Shown: positions 1 to 9,120 of the stretch, piece after piece
How positions within the stretch are numbered: the first letter of the stretch is position 1
Layout: each line of letters opens with the position of its first letter
Source of the DNA: CAVYUC01 sp963816685
Lineage (GTDB): Bacteria; Bacteroidota; Bacteroidia; Bacteroidales; Prolixibacteraceae
Length of the DNA stretch: 64,000 nt
Direction: 5' to 3'
Assembly: GCA_963816685.1 (NCBI GenBank)
Contig: CAWFMB010000008.1
Location: forward strand, 62,001-126,000
Position numbers and translations under genes: made by a program
Notes under the pieces: generated by a model
Database searches by the model: none
Told to the model about the DNA's origin: nothing
Seen by the model: only the letters and a program-made list of their open reading frames with translations

Positions 1-2218
1 AGATAATGCTGAAGCTTCAAATGAAAGTGAAACCGTTTCATCTGCTGATTCCGATACTGCAAAAGAAAGCTCATTACTTTCGGAACTGGAAGCCGGTGCT
101 GAGAATGATACTACTGCTGCAGGATTAAACGACCTGCAGAATTTTAAAAATGAATATCCGCTTTTTGCACTTTTGAATCCAAGCACCGACCAAAACGGAC
201 AGTTATATCCTGGCCCGTCAATTGGAATTGCGCATTCAAAAGATACCGCCAGAGTAAACGATTTACTTCACCGGGAACAGATAAGAAGCATTTTTCCAAG
301 GAATATGTTTTTCCGCTGGTCGGCAAAGCCGGTTGACCAGGCTGGAAACTATTACAGACTAATAGCACTGAAAGTTACCACCCGCGATGCTCAGGCACCA
401 CTTAGCGGAGATGCAATTGTTGATGCACGTCAGGATTTCGATCAATTTGGCTCGAATCCCGAAGTAGCTATGTCAATGAACAGCGAAGGTTCAAAAGTTT
501 GGCAGCGGATGACTAAAGAAAATATTGGAAAATCGATTGCAATTGTATTGGATGATTATGTACGTTCCTTTCCAACTGTTCAAAATGAAATTTCAGGAGG
601 CCGCTCCAGCATTACCGGATTGGAAAGTATTGAAGAGGCAAAAGACCTTGCAAACATTTTGAAATCAGGAAAGATGCCGGCACCGGCACATATTATTCAG
701 GAAGCAATTGTAGGTCCTTCATTGGGTCAGGAAGCAATTAACAGCGGATTTTTCTCCTTTGTTGTTGCATTTGTCCTTGTATTGATATACATGTTGTTCT
801 TCTACAGCAAAAAAGCCGGACTGGCTGCCAACATTGCACTTATTACAAACGTATTCTTTTTGATTGGTGTGCTGGCTTCGCTTGGCGCAACATTAACATT
901 ACCCGGAATTGCAGGGATTGTTCTTACACTTGGTATGGCAGTTGATGCGAACGTATTGATTTATGAAAGGGTTCAGGATGAATTAATTTCCGGAAAGGGC
1001 ATTAAACTTGCCATTTCGGATGGATACAAAAATGCTTATTCTGCAATCATCGACGGACAGGTTACCACACTTTTAACCGGTATCGTCCTTTACATTTTTG
1101 GTTCTGGCCCAATTAAAGGTTTTGCTACAACTTTAATTATTGGTATCCTGACTTCATTATTCACAGCCATTTTTATTACCCGCCTCATTTTTGAATGGCA
1201 GTTGGGCAAAAACAAAAAAATTACTTTTGTTTCGCGGGCTACAGAAAACTGGATTCGCAATACCTCGATTAAATTCCTTGAAAAAAGAAAACTTTTCTAT
1301 ATTATTTCTGCCACTTTCATAGTGATTTCCATTGGTTCACTTGTTGTTCGTGGATTAAATTACGGAATCGATTTTAAAGGGGGACGTACTTATGTTGTCC
1401 GTTTTGATGAGCAGGTAAAAGTGGATGAAGTTGCTCAGGCATTAAATGCTGTTTTTGGAGAATCTCCCGAAGTAAAAACATACGGTGAAAACAACCAGGT
1501 AAAAATTACAACAGAGTATAAGATTGATGATAACAGCGAAAACGTTGATAATGAAGTTGAAGGTTTATTAATGAAAGGACTTCAGGATGGCGGTTTTATT
1601 GATAAGACTGTAACTCTGCAGCAATTTACCGATGATTATCAGATGAGTTCCCAAAAAGTGGGACCAACTATTTCAGATGATATAAGGAAAGATTCGGCCA
1701 TTGCTATAGCTGTTGCTCTTGTTATCATTTTCATTTATATTTTAATTCGTTTCCGCAACTGGCAATATGGTTTGGGTGCTGTTATTGCACTTGCTCATGA
1801 TTCGTTGATTATTCTGGGAATCTTCTCTTTGTTGTATGGGATATTGCCTTTCTCACTTGAAATTGACCAGGCATTTATTGCAGCAATTCTTACAATTGTT
1901 GGTTACTCTATCAATGATACAGTAATTGTTTTTGACCGAATCAGGGAATTTATGGGGCTTTATCCGAAACGTACCAGGGGTGACAATTTCGATAATGCCA
2001 TAAACAGCACATTACGCCGTACATTCAGTACTGCACTTTCTACATTTGTTGTGCTGCTTGCTATTTTCCTGTTTGGCGGCACAACTATCCGTGGCTTTAC
2101 ATTTGCTCTTATGCTTGGTATTATTGTTGGAACTTATTCATCAGTTTTCATTGCATCTCCAATTGCATTTGATACTCAAAAACGTGTAATCAAATTACAG
2201 GAAAAGAGGAAAAAATAA
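1..2218 (+). CDS. secDF: Protein translocase SecDF fusion, 3' part (5' end outside window)
   Basis: Inner-membrane SecDF fusion that uses the proton motive force to help Sec-dependent export. The frame is open from base 2, so the gene starts before the window and about 738 residues are visible. The SecD half shows its membrane block with GMAVDANVLIYERV near bases 931-975. The SecF half starts near base 1345 with GIDFKGGRTYVVRF, and its membrane block contains GYSINDTVIVFDRIRE near 1895-1945. The upstream linker is rich in Ser, Glu and Asp. The fused arrangement is usual in Bacteroidota. No break is seen in the visible part, and a strong terminator follows. Confidence 0.97.
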   Translation, partial: DNAEASNESETVSSADSDTAKESSLLSELEAGAENDTTAAGLNDLQNFKNEYPLFALLNPSTDQNGQLYPGPSIGIAHSKDTARVNDLLHREQIRSIFPRNMFFRWSAKPVDQAGNYYRLIALKVTTRDAQAPLSGDAIVDARQDFDQFGSNPEVAMSMNSEGSKVWQRMTKENIGKSIAIVLDDYVRSFPTVQNEISGGRSSITGLESIEEAKDLANILKSGKMPAPAHIIQEAIVGPSLGQEAINSGFFSFVVAFVLVLIYMLFFYSKKAGLAANIALITNVFFLIGVLASLGATLTLPGIAGIVLTLGMAVDANVLIYERVQDELISGKGIKLAISDGYKNAYSAIIDGQVTTLLTGIVLYIFGSGPIKGFATTLIIGILTSLFTAIFITRLIFEWQLGKNKKITFVSRATENWIRNTSIKFLEKRKLFYIISATFIVISIGSLVVRGLNYGIDFKGGRTYVVRFDEQVKVDEVAQALNAVFGESPEVKTYGENNQVKITTEYKIDDNSENVDNEVEGLLMKGLQDGGFIDKTVTLQQFTDDYQMSSQKVGPTISDDIRKDSAIAIAVALVIIFIYILIRFRNWQYGLGAVIALAHDSLIILGIFSLLYGILPFSLEIDQAFIAAILTIVGYSINDTVIVFDRIREFMGLYPKRTRGDNFDNAINSTLRRTFSTALSTFVVLLAIFLFGGTTIRGFTFALMLGIIVGTYSSVFIASPIAFDTQKRVIKLQEKRKK

Positions 2219-2250
2219 AAACCTGTTTTTCATGTTAATAATATCTAAAG

Positions 2251-2284
2251 TAGCCTTGCAGAAATGCAGGGCTATTCTTTTTTT
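2251..2284 (+). terminator. Rho-independent terminator after secDF
   Basis: A 10-bp stem (TAGCCTTGCA / TGCAGGGCTA, one G-T wobble) with a GAAA loop is followed by a T-rich run. It lies 33 bases after the secDF stop. Confidence 0.85.
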
Positions 2285-2318
2285 AAACTATTCAGGATAA
2301 ATTGAAATTTCCAATTTG

Positions 2319-2326
2319 TATATTTG
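2319..2326 (+). promoter_or_regulatory. Candidate -7 box upstream of tatA
   Basis: TATATTTG fits the Bacteroidota -7 consensus TAnnTTTG and lies between the secDF terminator and tatA, with about 88 bases of leader. I see no good -33 TTTG at the usual spacing, so this rests on one box. Confidence 0.4.
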
Positions 2327-2414
2327 TGCGTTTGAATGAAATAAATCGAGTCCTGATTATTCGGGAAAGAGTAATAAAAATTCACTATAGAAAGTTTAAA
2401 AACAAACGAAGGAA

Positions 2415-2825
2415 ATGATAAATCATATTTTATTTATTAGCGGGGGAGAAATTGTTCTTGTAATGTTGCTTGCATTACTTTTTTTCGGATCGAAAGCTAT
2501 ACCGGATATAGCAAAAACAATGGGAAAAGGGATGCGTGAATTCAGGAAAGCAACTAACGAAATAAAACGAGAAATTAACGATTACTCATCCGATATTAGA
2601 AAAGACATCGACGAAGTACAGTCATCTGTAAGAAAGGATTTGAATAATGTCCAGTCGACCGTAAAAAGAGAAACCGACAGCATTAAAAAAGATATTGATA
2701 ATGTTTCATCATCTGTTGAGAAAGAAACCAATGATATAAAAAAGGAAATTGATGAAACATCGTCAACTGTGAACAAAAAGAACAATGAAAAAAACAGCGG
2801 TATTCCCGATCCTTACGATGATTAA
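2415..2825 (+). CDS. tatA: Twin-arginine translocase TatA/TatE-type subunit with long charged tail
   Basis: TatA-type subunit of the Tat system, which exports folded proteins. The 136 residues begin with a short hydrophobic helix (residues 10-23), then the FG hinge in LLFFGSKAIPDIAK and an amphipathic helix with KGMREFRKATNEIKREI. The rest is an unusual tail of near-repeats of about 18 residues, such as RKDIDEVQSSV, RKDLNNVQSTV, KKDIDNVSSSV and KKEIDETSSTV, predicted to be a long charged coiled coil. TatC is encoded about 15 kb away and no TatB is visible, as is common in Bacteroidota. The start codon follows the purine-rich AACGAAGGAA. Confidence 0.9.
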   Translation: MINHILFISGGEIVLVMLLALLFFGSKAIPDIAKTMGKGMREFRKATNEIKREINDYSSDIRKDIDEVQSSVRKDLNNVQSTVKRETDSIKKDIDNVSSSVEKETNDIKKEIDETSSTVNKKNNEKNSGIPDPYDD

Positions 2826-2849
2826 ATTATAAATCCAAGCCAGCGGAAC

Positions 2850-3878
2850 ATGATTTTTTATGCCCTTGCAATGTTGGTTTGTTTTGCATTGCTGGCCCGC
2901 ATTATCGATCTGTTTTTCATTTCCTCATTAGATAAAATCTCCGCTGATCTCCGGCTTTAAAATGATGCAGCCGGTGCAACATTAATGGCTGTTGGTTCCA
3001 GCTCACCAGAACTTTTTGTTGCCCTGTTTTCTGTTTTTAAACCAGGCGACCATCAAATGATTGGAATCGGGAGCATTGTTGGAAGCGCAATTTTTAACTT
3101 GCTTGTAATTATTGGTGCAGCCGCTTTAATCAGAACTGCAAAACTTACATGGCAACCTGTTTTTCGTGATCTGCTTTTTTACACTGCCGCAGTTGGATTG
3201 CTCCTTTGGTTTATTCTTGATGGTGAATTCACGATTCCGGAAGCATTAATTTTTCTGGCAATTTATATTATTTATGTTGCTGCCGTTATCTTCTTGAAAA
3301 AAATTCTTCCTTATGCCGAAGGTGAACATCATATTCCGGAAAGCCAGAACTTTGGCAAAAAAGGTATTTGGGGAATTCCTGACCGGGCCCTGAAGTTTCT
3401 GTTTCCCAATGAAAAACATTACTACCGGGTTTTCTTTTTTTCCATTCTTTTTATTGCCGGATTAAGCTGGGCACTTGTAGAACTTGCCGTGATTTTTTCG
3501 GAAGCTTTAAATATACCGGAAGCAGTTATTGCACTTACTGTTCTTGCAATCGGCACTTCAGTTCCTGACCTGTTTTCGTCGATGATTGTTGCACGGCAAG
3601 GCAGGGGCGGGATGGCAGTCAGCAATGCAATCGGTTCAAACATTTTTGATATTCTTGTTGGTCTTGGTCTGCCGCTACTGATTTTTATGTTGATTCACGG
3701 CGGCTCAATAAATTCCGGCAACAGTGATTTTACCGGCTCGGCAATCCTTCTTTTTGCTTCTGTTATTTTACTTTCGCTGCTGCTTGTTGTCAGCAAATGG
3801 AAAATAGGGAAAGTTTCAGGGTTAATTTTATTAGGTTTATATGTATTTTATGTAGCGCATGAAATAATATTGATTTAA
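2850..3878 (+). pseudogene. Na+/Ca2+ antiporter (CaxA/YrbG family) interrupted by an in-frame TAA
   Basis: The reading frame from ATG 2850 to 3878 encodes a calcium/sodium antiporter of normal length (about 342 codons) but has a TAA at 2958-2960, after ISADLRL and before NDAAGATLMAVGSSSPE. Homologues usually have Ser here (for example LSNDVAGAT), so a single TCA to TAA change explains it. Both alpha repeats are present: GSSSPELF with GSIVGSAIFN, and AIGTSVPDLFSS with NAIGSNIFDILVG. Translation could restart at ATG 2985 and give 297 residues, but that product would lack the first membrane helix. Either a nonsense mutation or a base-call error is possible. Confidence 0.8.
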
Positions 3879-3907
3879 ATTTAAAGTTTTAATTAAAATT
3901 CAACCAA

Positions 3908-4555
3908 TTGATTAAAGCGGTAAATATCAAAAAATCTTTCGGTGACCTGCAGGTTTTAAAAGGAATAAATCTTGAAATTCCAAAAGGTAAAATTTACTCT
4001 ATTGTAGGAGCCAGCGGTGCAGGCAAAACAACTTTACTGCAGATTTTAGGGACACTGAGTAATCCCGATTCAGGAGAAATTTTTTTCGACGGAACGAAGG
4101 TTTCCTCCCTTTCCGATAAAAAACTTGCCGGTTTCCGCAACAAGGAAATTGGATTTGTTTTTCAGTTTCATCATCTTTTACCTGAATTTACGGCAATCGA
4201 AAATGTTTGTATTCCTGCATTTATTGCAAATCTTCCGAAAAAGGAAGCCGAAAAAAAAGCATTGAACCTGCTTGAATACCTGGGCTTAAAAGATCGCACC
4301 GAACATAAACCGTCGGAACTTTCGGGAGGAGAAAAACAACGTGTGGCAGTTGCACGCGCTCTGGTAAATAATCCTACCGTGGTTTTGGCAGACGAACCAT
4401 CGGGAAATCTTGATTCTGCCAACCGCGACGAGCTGCATGACCTGCTTTTTAAACTACGCGATGATTTCCAACAGACATTTGTAATTGTTACACATGATGA
4501 TCAATTTGCTGAACGTTCAGACAAAATTATTCACATTAAAGATGGTATCATCTGA
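3908..4555 (+). CDS. lolD: Lipoprotein-releasing ABC transporter ATP-binding protein LolD
   Basis: ATPase of the LolCDE-type machine that releases outer-membrane lipoproteins from the inner membrane. The 215 residues include Walker A GASGAGKTT (34-42), the signature LSGGEKQR, Walker B VVLADEPSGNLD and the H-loop VTHD. The start used is TTG at 3908, because the family N terminus (MIKAVNIKKSFGDLQVLKG) begins there and no ATG fits. No LolC/E permease gene is adjacent. MacB/FtsE-type ATPases are close relatives, so the exact partner is inferred. Confidence 0.85.
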   Translation: MIKAVNIKKSFGDLQVLKGINLEIPKGKIYSIVGASGAGKTTLLQILGTLSNPDSGEIFFDGTKVSSLSDKKLAGFRNKEIGFVFQFHHLLPEFTAIENVCIPAFIANLPKKEAEKKALNLLEYLGLKDRTEHKPSELSGGEKQRVAVARALVNNPTVVLADEPSGNLDSANRDELHDLLFKLRDDFQQTFVIVTHDDQFAERSDKIIHIKDGII

Positions 4556-4572
4556 TAAATCTGCATCTATCC

Positions 4573-5355
4573 ATGGCAGTTCAGCAAAAATTACCGACGC
4601 AGTTGCACGAAATAAAGGATTTTCTTGAAGAAAAAACAAGAAAATACAATCAAGCGGTTTTTATTGAAAGTGATCCGATTCAAATTCCCGGAAAATTCAG
4701 CAGCAATGAAAACATTGAAACAGCAGCTTTTTTAACCGCCACAATATCATGGGGTAACCGGCAATCCATCATAAAAAATGCAACAAAACTGATGTGCGCA
4801 ATGGATTTTCAACCTTATGATTTTATCCTGAATGCTACTACTTCCGATTTAAAACGCCTTGATTCATTCGTTCATCGTACATTCAATGGAGAAGACTGCA
4901 TTTACTTTATCCATTCATTAAGAAATATTTACACGGAACACGGCGGTTTGCAAGCTGTTTGTGAAAAAGGATTCCAAATGGAAAATTCAATAAAATCTGC
5001 ACTATCACATTTTCGGCATGTATTTTTCGAACTGAAAGGAGAACGCACCCGCAAACATGTATCGAATGTCGCCAAGGGTGCATCGGCAAAACGATTGAAT
5101 ATGTTTTTGCGGTGGATGGTCAGAAAAGATGCAGTAGATTTTGGAATTTGGGATACCATACCGGTGTCAGCATTAATGCTCCCACTGGATGTTCATACTG
5201 GAAATACTGCACGAAAGCTGGGTTTGCTCCGCCGGAAAATGAATGATTGGAAAGCGGTAGAAGAAATTACCAATCAGTTGCGAAAATTTGATCCCGCAGA
5301 TCCTGTAAAATACGATTTTGCCCTCTTCGGACTAGGAGTGTTCGAAAAATTCTAA
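4573..5355 (+). CDS. TIGR02757 (DUF2400) family protein of unknown function
   Basis: 260 residues matching the TIGR02757/DUF2400 family in length and in features such as FLTATISWGNRQSIIKNA, the RWMVRKDAVDFGIWD block and PLDVHTGNTARKLGLL. The family is widespread in Bacteroidota and has no established function that I know of. The gene starts 17 bases after lolD and ends 12 bases before trmN6, so the three are probably cotranscribed. No signal peptide or membrane helix is seen. Confidence 0.8.
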   Translation: MAVQQKLPTQLHEIKDFLEEKTRKYNQAVFIESDPIQIPGKFSSNENIETAAFLTATISWGNRQSIIKNATKLMCAMDFQPYDFILNATTSDLKRLDSFVHRTFNGEDCIYFIHSLRNIYTEHGGLQAVCEKGFQMENSIKSALSHFRHVFFELKGERTRKHVSNVAKGASAKRLNMFLRWMVRKDAVDFGIWDTIPVSALMLPLDVHTGNTARKLGLLRRKMNDWKAVEEITNQLRKFDPADPVKYDFALFGLGVFEKF

Positions 5356-5367
5356 TTTTTAAATTTC

Positions 5368-6084
5368 ATGGGAAAGAATAATTTTTTTCAGTTTAAACAA
5401 TTTAAAATAATCCAGGATAACACTGCAATGAAAGTGGGTACAGATGGAGTTCTGCTTGGTGCCTGGACTGAAGTATCAGGTGTAAAATCGATTCTGGATA
5501 TTGGTACAGGAACAGGTTTAATTGCTTTAATGATGGCCCAACGTACAAAAGCAAAAATAACCGGAATCGAAATTGAAAAAAATGCAGCCGCCGAAGCTGT
5601 TGAAAATGCACAAAATTCCAACTGGGGCAACCGTATTAATATTGTTCACATTTCTTTTCAGGAATTTATGAAAACCTGTACAGAAAAATTTGATCTTGTA
5701 ATTTCAAATCCGCCCTTTTTTATAAACAGCCGGCATTCGAAAAATGAAAATCTCGCCATTGCAAAACATAACCGGCTTTTATCACTGGAAGATTTGGCTG
5801 CCGGTACTGAAAAACTTCTCGAACCGGAAGGAAAACTTGCACTTATTTTACCGGTTATTCCTGCTGAAAAGCTTATTCACCGTGCCAAAATCAGCGATTT
5901 GCATTTGTTGCGGCTTACCGAAGTTAAACCGGGAAAAAATAAAATCATTCATCGTTATCTAATGGAATTCACCAGGGTTAAATCAAAGCCGGAAAAAAAC
6001 ATCCTCTTCATCCAAAATGATGAAGGAACCGGTTATTCTGAAGATTACAAATTACTTACCCGCGAATTTTACCTGAACTTTTAA
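5368..6084 (+). CDS. trmN6: tRNA1(Val) A37 N6-methyltransferase TrmN6
   Basis: SAM-dependent methyltransferase expected to make m6A37 in tRNA-Val (YfiC/TrmN6 family). In 238 residues it shows the N-terminal FKQFKIIQDNTAMKVGTDGVLLGAW block, the SAM-binding DIGTGTG (44-50) and the N6-adenine methylase motif NPPF (114-117). Length is normal. It is the last gene of the lolD-TIGR02757-trmN6 run. The related 50S methyltransferase families lack the MKVGTDG block. Confidence 0.88.
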   Translation: MGKNNFFQFKQFKIIQDNTAMKVGTDGVLLGAWTEVSGVKSILDIGTGTGLIALMMAQRTKAKITGIEIEKNAAAEAVENAQNSNWGNRINIVHISFQEFMKTCTEKFDLVISNPPFFINSRHSKNENLAIAKHNRLLSLEDLAAGTEKLLEPEGKLALILPVIPAEKLIHRAKISDLHLLRLTEVKPGKNKIIHRYLMEFTRVKSKPEKNILFIQNDEGTGYSEDYKLLTREFYLNF

Positions 6085-6392
6085 TTTCAGGCTATCAACC
6101 ACCTCATTTAACCGAAGCAGTTTTAAATCACTAATCTTTTGATAAAATTCCAGGCAGTTCATCCGTAATTCAACGAGTTCTTTATTCTCTGGTTTTTAAT
6201 AAGTTTTATTAAAGAATGGCGAAATCAGATTTTTAATACTGTTGATTGTCCGCCAAAATTATATCCATTAATCGAACAATTGTGTTAATAATCGGTTAAT
6301 TCTGTAAATACACCGGATAAAAAAGATACCTAATAGTCTTTTATTTCCCAATTGATTTTAATTTTGCATAAATTTTAACAGAAAGACATACC
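6085..6392. other. Intergenic region between trmN6 and the FNR-like gene
   Basis: About 308 AT-rich bases. I see no open frame of useful length, RNA gene or clear terminator. The only candidate signal is a -7 box just before the next gene (listed separately). Confidence 0.6.
6359..6366 (+). promoter_or_regulatory. Candidate -7 box for the FNR-like gene
   Basis: TAATTTTG fits TAnnTTTG and ends 26 bases before the ATG at 6393. A matching -33 TTTG is not obvious. Confidence 0.4.
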
Positions 6393-7073
6393 ATGACAAT
6401 TGAAATGAAACCAGAAATCCAGATTGACACCAACTATTATAAAATTTTAAACATCGAAAATTTAACTGAAAGTACTTTTATCCTGCGCATGCCAAAAAGC
6501 AGGTTCAGATTTTATGCCGGTCAGCATATTTCCTTGTCGATAAAAGGCGATTATCAAAGCCGCGAATATTCCATTTACAGTGCCGAAGAAAGTGATTATT
6601 TGGAAGTTCTTGTAAAAGAAGTAGATGGAGGTTATTTTTCGCCAAAATTAAAACACCTGAAAGAAGGAGATTTTGTTGAAATCCACGGACCGTTTGGAAA
6701 GTTTGGACTGGACACGAAACGGCTGGATACTCATCAACATGTGTTTATTGCAAGCGGAACCGGAATTGCACCATTTCACAGTATGGTAAAAAGTAACCCA
6801 GGTTTGGATTACCGGTTAATCCATGGCGTGCGGTATGCAAATGAAGCCTACGAAAAAAATCATTACGATGAAAACAAGTTCGTATTATGTACTTCGCGTG
6901 ACGATTCAGGAGATTTTGAGGGCCGTGTAACCGATTATTTAAAACAAAAGGATTTCGATACAAATACAAGTTTTTACCTTTGCGGCAACAGCGATATGAT
7001 TTTTGATGCCATGGAAATACTGAAGGACAAAGGTTTTGATCGCGATAATGTTAATGTGGAAGTTTATTTTTAA
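6393..7073 (+). CDS. FAD-binding ferredoxin--NADP reductase-like oxidoreductase
   Basis: 226-residue flavoprotein of the ferredoxin-NADP reductase superfamily, expected to move electrons between NAD(P)H and a small electron carrier. It has the FAD-binding REYS motif (57-60) in an N-terminal beta barrel, the nucleotide-binding GTGIAPF (122-128), LCGNSDMI near 196-203 and a C-terminal NVEVYF with an aromatic end. There is no fused ferredoxin or oxygenase domain. The gene stands alone and faces upp. The physiological partner cannot be inferred. Confidence 0.82.
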   Translation: MTIEMKPEIQIDTNYYKILNIENLTESTFILRMPKSRFRFYAGQHISLSIKGDYQSREYSIYSAEESDYLEVLVKEVDGGYFSPKLKHLKEGDFVEIHGPFGKFGLDTKRLDTHQHVFIASGTGIAPFHSMVKSNPGLDYRLIHGVRYANEAYEKNHYDENKFVLCTSRDDSGDFEGRVTDYLKQKDFDTNTSFYLCGNSDMIFDAMEILKDKGFDRDNVNVEVYF

Positions 7074-7097
7074 AAGTATATTTTAAATAAATCTGAA

Positions 7098-7116
7098 CCC
7101 GGTTAATTGCCGGGAT
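7098..7116. terminator. Possible shared terminator between convergent FNR-like gene and upp
   Basis: Hairpin CCCGG-TTAATTG-CCGGG followed on the plus strand by ATTTCTTG. It overlaps the upp stop codon. The T-tract is weak in both directions. Confidence 0.35.
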
Positions 7117-7795
7117 TTCTTGTTAGTTTAGAGTCGATCTTTTCGCCATAGGCCAAATCGCCGGCATCACCCAACCCTGGAACGATATATGATTTTGCCG
7201 TCATTCCTTCATCCACTGCACCTAACCAGAGTGTTACATTTTCAGCTTTAATATTTTCAAGCACATAATCCACGCCCTGCTTACTTGCAATTATGGATAC
7301 AATGTGAATATGAGAAGGTGTTCCTTTGGAGAACAAAGCATGGTAACCAATTTCTATTGATTTCCCTGAAGCCAGCATCGGATCGGAGAGAATTACAACT
7401 TTTTCATCGAGCAGCGGCGAAGCCATATATTCAAATTCGATTTCAAATTTACCATCCGGCGTATATTTCCGGTAGGCTGAAATAAAACAGTTTTCAGCCC
7501 GGTCTAAAATTTTCAAAAGGCCATTGTGCATAGCCAATCCTGCTCGCAAAATAGTGGCCAGTACAGGCTGGTTTTTAAGCATTGGCACCTGCGCAACACC
7601 TAAAGGAGTAATAACTTCGGAAACTGAAAATTCAAGTTCCTTACTGATTTCATAAGCGAAAATTCCACCAATCCGGTATAGGTTTTCGCGAAATCGAAGT
7701 GGATCTTTTTGTATCGATTCATCTCTGATTTCAGCCAAATACTGATCAATGATTGAATGATTGTTTCCTAATATTTTTACTTCCATCAAACTCAA
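7103..7795 (-). CDS. upp: Uracil phosphoribosyltransferase
   Basis: Pyrimidine salvage enzyme making UMP from uracil and PRPP. In 230 residues it has TILRAGLAM (81-89), the PRPP loop DPMLASGKS (138-146; classical enzymes have DPMLATGGS) and the C-terminal GLGDAGDLAYG block that contacts uracil. The start lies 2 bases after the stop of the preceding gene, so upp is probably the last cistron of the minus-strand cluster. A start at the fourth codon (MEV) is also possible. The function has no evident link to the upstream acyltransferase genes. Confidence 0.9.
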   Translation of the reverse strand: MSLMEVKILGNNHSIIDQYLAEIRDESIQKDPLRFRENLYRIGGIFAYEISKELEFSVSEVITPLGVAQVPMLKNQPVLATILRAGLAMHNGLLKILDRAENCFISAYRKYTPDGKFEIEFEYMASPLLDEKVVILSDPMLASGKSIEIGYHALFSKGTPSHIHIVSIIASKQGVDYVLENIKAENVTLWLGAVDEGMTAKSYIVPGLGDAGDLAYGEKIDSKLTRNPGN

Positions 7796-7797
7796 TT

Positions 7798-8880
7798 TTA
7801 TGTAAATGCAACATCACCTTCTCCGTCCTGAAACTTTTTTTCCGCTGCAAAAATAGGATTCAATTCTTTTGTATGCCCAAAAAATCGAATAATTTTTGTC
7901 CTAAAAATAAAAGGCACTCCTGTTACTTTAATTGCATCGAGCAATTCTGTTTGAAAAATAACTATGCTGTCGATGTTTAAACGACTGATAAAAGTCCAAA
8001 GAACATGCACAATATCTGCCAAATAATCTTTCTTAAAATAGATGTAAGGAATCGAAGCCTGGTTGTTACGGATGGAAAGTAACAGTAAAGCTACTGTTAC
8101 TCCCTTTTTTTGCACTGCAAGAAGTTGCTGCTTAAAATTTTCAACTTTATGTGAAAAAGGGTAGTTCACTTCAGGTTCATTTTTTTCAGCAGTTACCCAT
8201 GGATTATTAACAACCCATTTCAATTTATTACCACTTTGTTTTAAATGATAGTTTTCAGCATGTGTGGCAATAAAAATTTCCAGCTCCGGATTAATTTCTT
8301 GCACCGGCTGAACTAAATATCCGGGGCAATTCTTTTCCATTCTCATTGCCTGAAAACTTAGAGAAACAAACCAGTTTAAAAAAGCATCAGCAACAAAAAA
8401 GGGTTTTGAAAAAAAACTGCTTTTTCCTTTTCGCTGCAATAATTTACCGGTATAAAACCGCAGGAAAAACCGGGTGCCGGAAACAGGTGCAGAAAAATCA
8501 AAAAGGCCTGTTTTCTCAAGAATCGATTTGGTGTGCTCTGAACAATCCGTAAAAAACATGCGAGCCCCGCTTGCCTGCAGTGCTTTAAAAAACACCGGCA
8601 ATCCATACTTCCTGCCCAGCATGGGATGAACCCACCATCCGGTATTTGAAAAAACCGTCTCCTGAAAACCAGAAATTTCATCAGGCAGTAACCCGGCAAA
8701 AGCCAGCAGCGTATTATTTTCTGAAATAAAAACAAGAGCAACATCTTCAGATTGCGCAGCCGGATTATTAAATTGTGAAATAGCACGTAAACGGGTAATT
8801 GGCTTGGGATTTAGCTTCGAATATTCTTCGCTTTCAATAAAATCCGGTAACTTGCCAATTGTTATTTCCCGAAAGTTCAT
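7798..8880 (-). CDS. Acyltransferase-like protein (GNAT-like) of ACP cluster, function unknown
   Basis: 360-residue soluble protein. The N-terminal part (TRLRAISQFNNP, then VALVFISENNTLLAFAGLLPDE) resembles the GNAT/FemAB fold, but I cannot place a complete acetyl-CoA motif, and the assignment is tentative. Its ATG overlaps the stop of the acyl carrier protein gene in an ATGA arrangement, so translation is probably coupled and the product may act on the acyl-ACP. No signal peptide or membrane segment is seen. The family is not one I recognise by name. Confidence 0.5.
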   Translation of the reverse strand: MNFREITIGKLPDFIESEEYSKLNPKPITRLRAISQFNNPAAQSEDVALVFISENNTLLAFAGLLPDEISGFQETVFSNTGWWVHPMLGRKYGLPVFFKALQASGARMFFTDCSEHTKSILEKTGLFDFSAPVSGTRFFLRFYTGKLLQRKGKSSFFSKPFFVADAFLNWFVSLSFQAMRMEKNCPGYLVQPVQEINPELEIFIATHAENYHLKQSGNKLKWVVNNPWVTAEKNEPEVNYPFSHKVENFKQQLLAVQKKGVTVALLLLSIRNNQASIPYIYFKKDYLADIVHVLWTFISRLNIDSIVIFQTELLDAIKVTGVPFIFRTKIIRFFGHTKELNPIFAAEKKFQDGEGDVAFT

Positions 8881-9119
8881 TTATTTTGTTTTGAATAAAT
8901 GTAATTGACAATTCCCGAAACATCCCGTATTTCAATAATATCAAAAAGGTCAAATTTCATCCCGAATTTTTTTTCAAGCTCCTGGATTAATATGATATGA
9001 TTCATGGAATCCCATCGGGTAATGTTATCGGCAGCAGTTTGTTCGTTTACCTGAACATCTTCGCCAAAAACAGAATTAAATACACCGATTGTTTGATTAA
9101 GAATTTGTTGTCGTTCCAT
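8877..9119 (-). CDS. Acyl carrier protein
   Basis: 80-residue carrier protein beginning MERQQILNQTIGVF. The phosphopantetheine site is Ser38 in WDSMNHI (36-42), matching the DSL/DSM motif of carrier proteins. Longer readings of the frame (to 9293) run through the preceding gene and are rejected, because the family starts at this Met and the ATG sits 1 base after the preceding stop. It lies between a GNAT gene and another acyltransferase-like gene, downstream of an adenylating enzyme, so it probably carries an aminoacyl or acyl group made by that enzyme rather than fatty-acid intermediates. Confidence 0.88.
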   Translation of the reverse strand: MERQQILNQTIGVFNSVFGEDVQVNEQTAADNITRWDSMNHIILIQELEKKFGMKFDLFDIIEIRDVSGIVNYIYSKQNK

Positions 9120-9120
9120 G

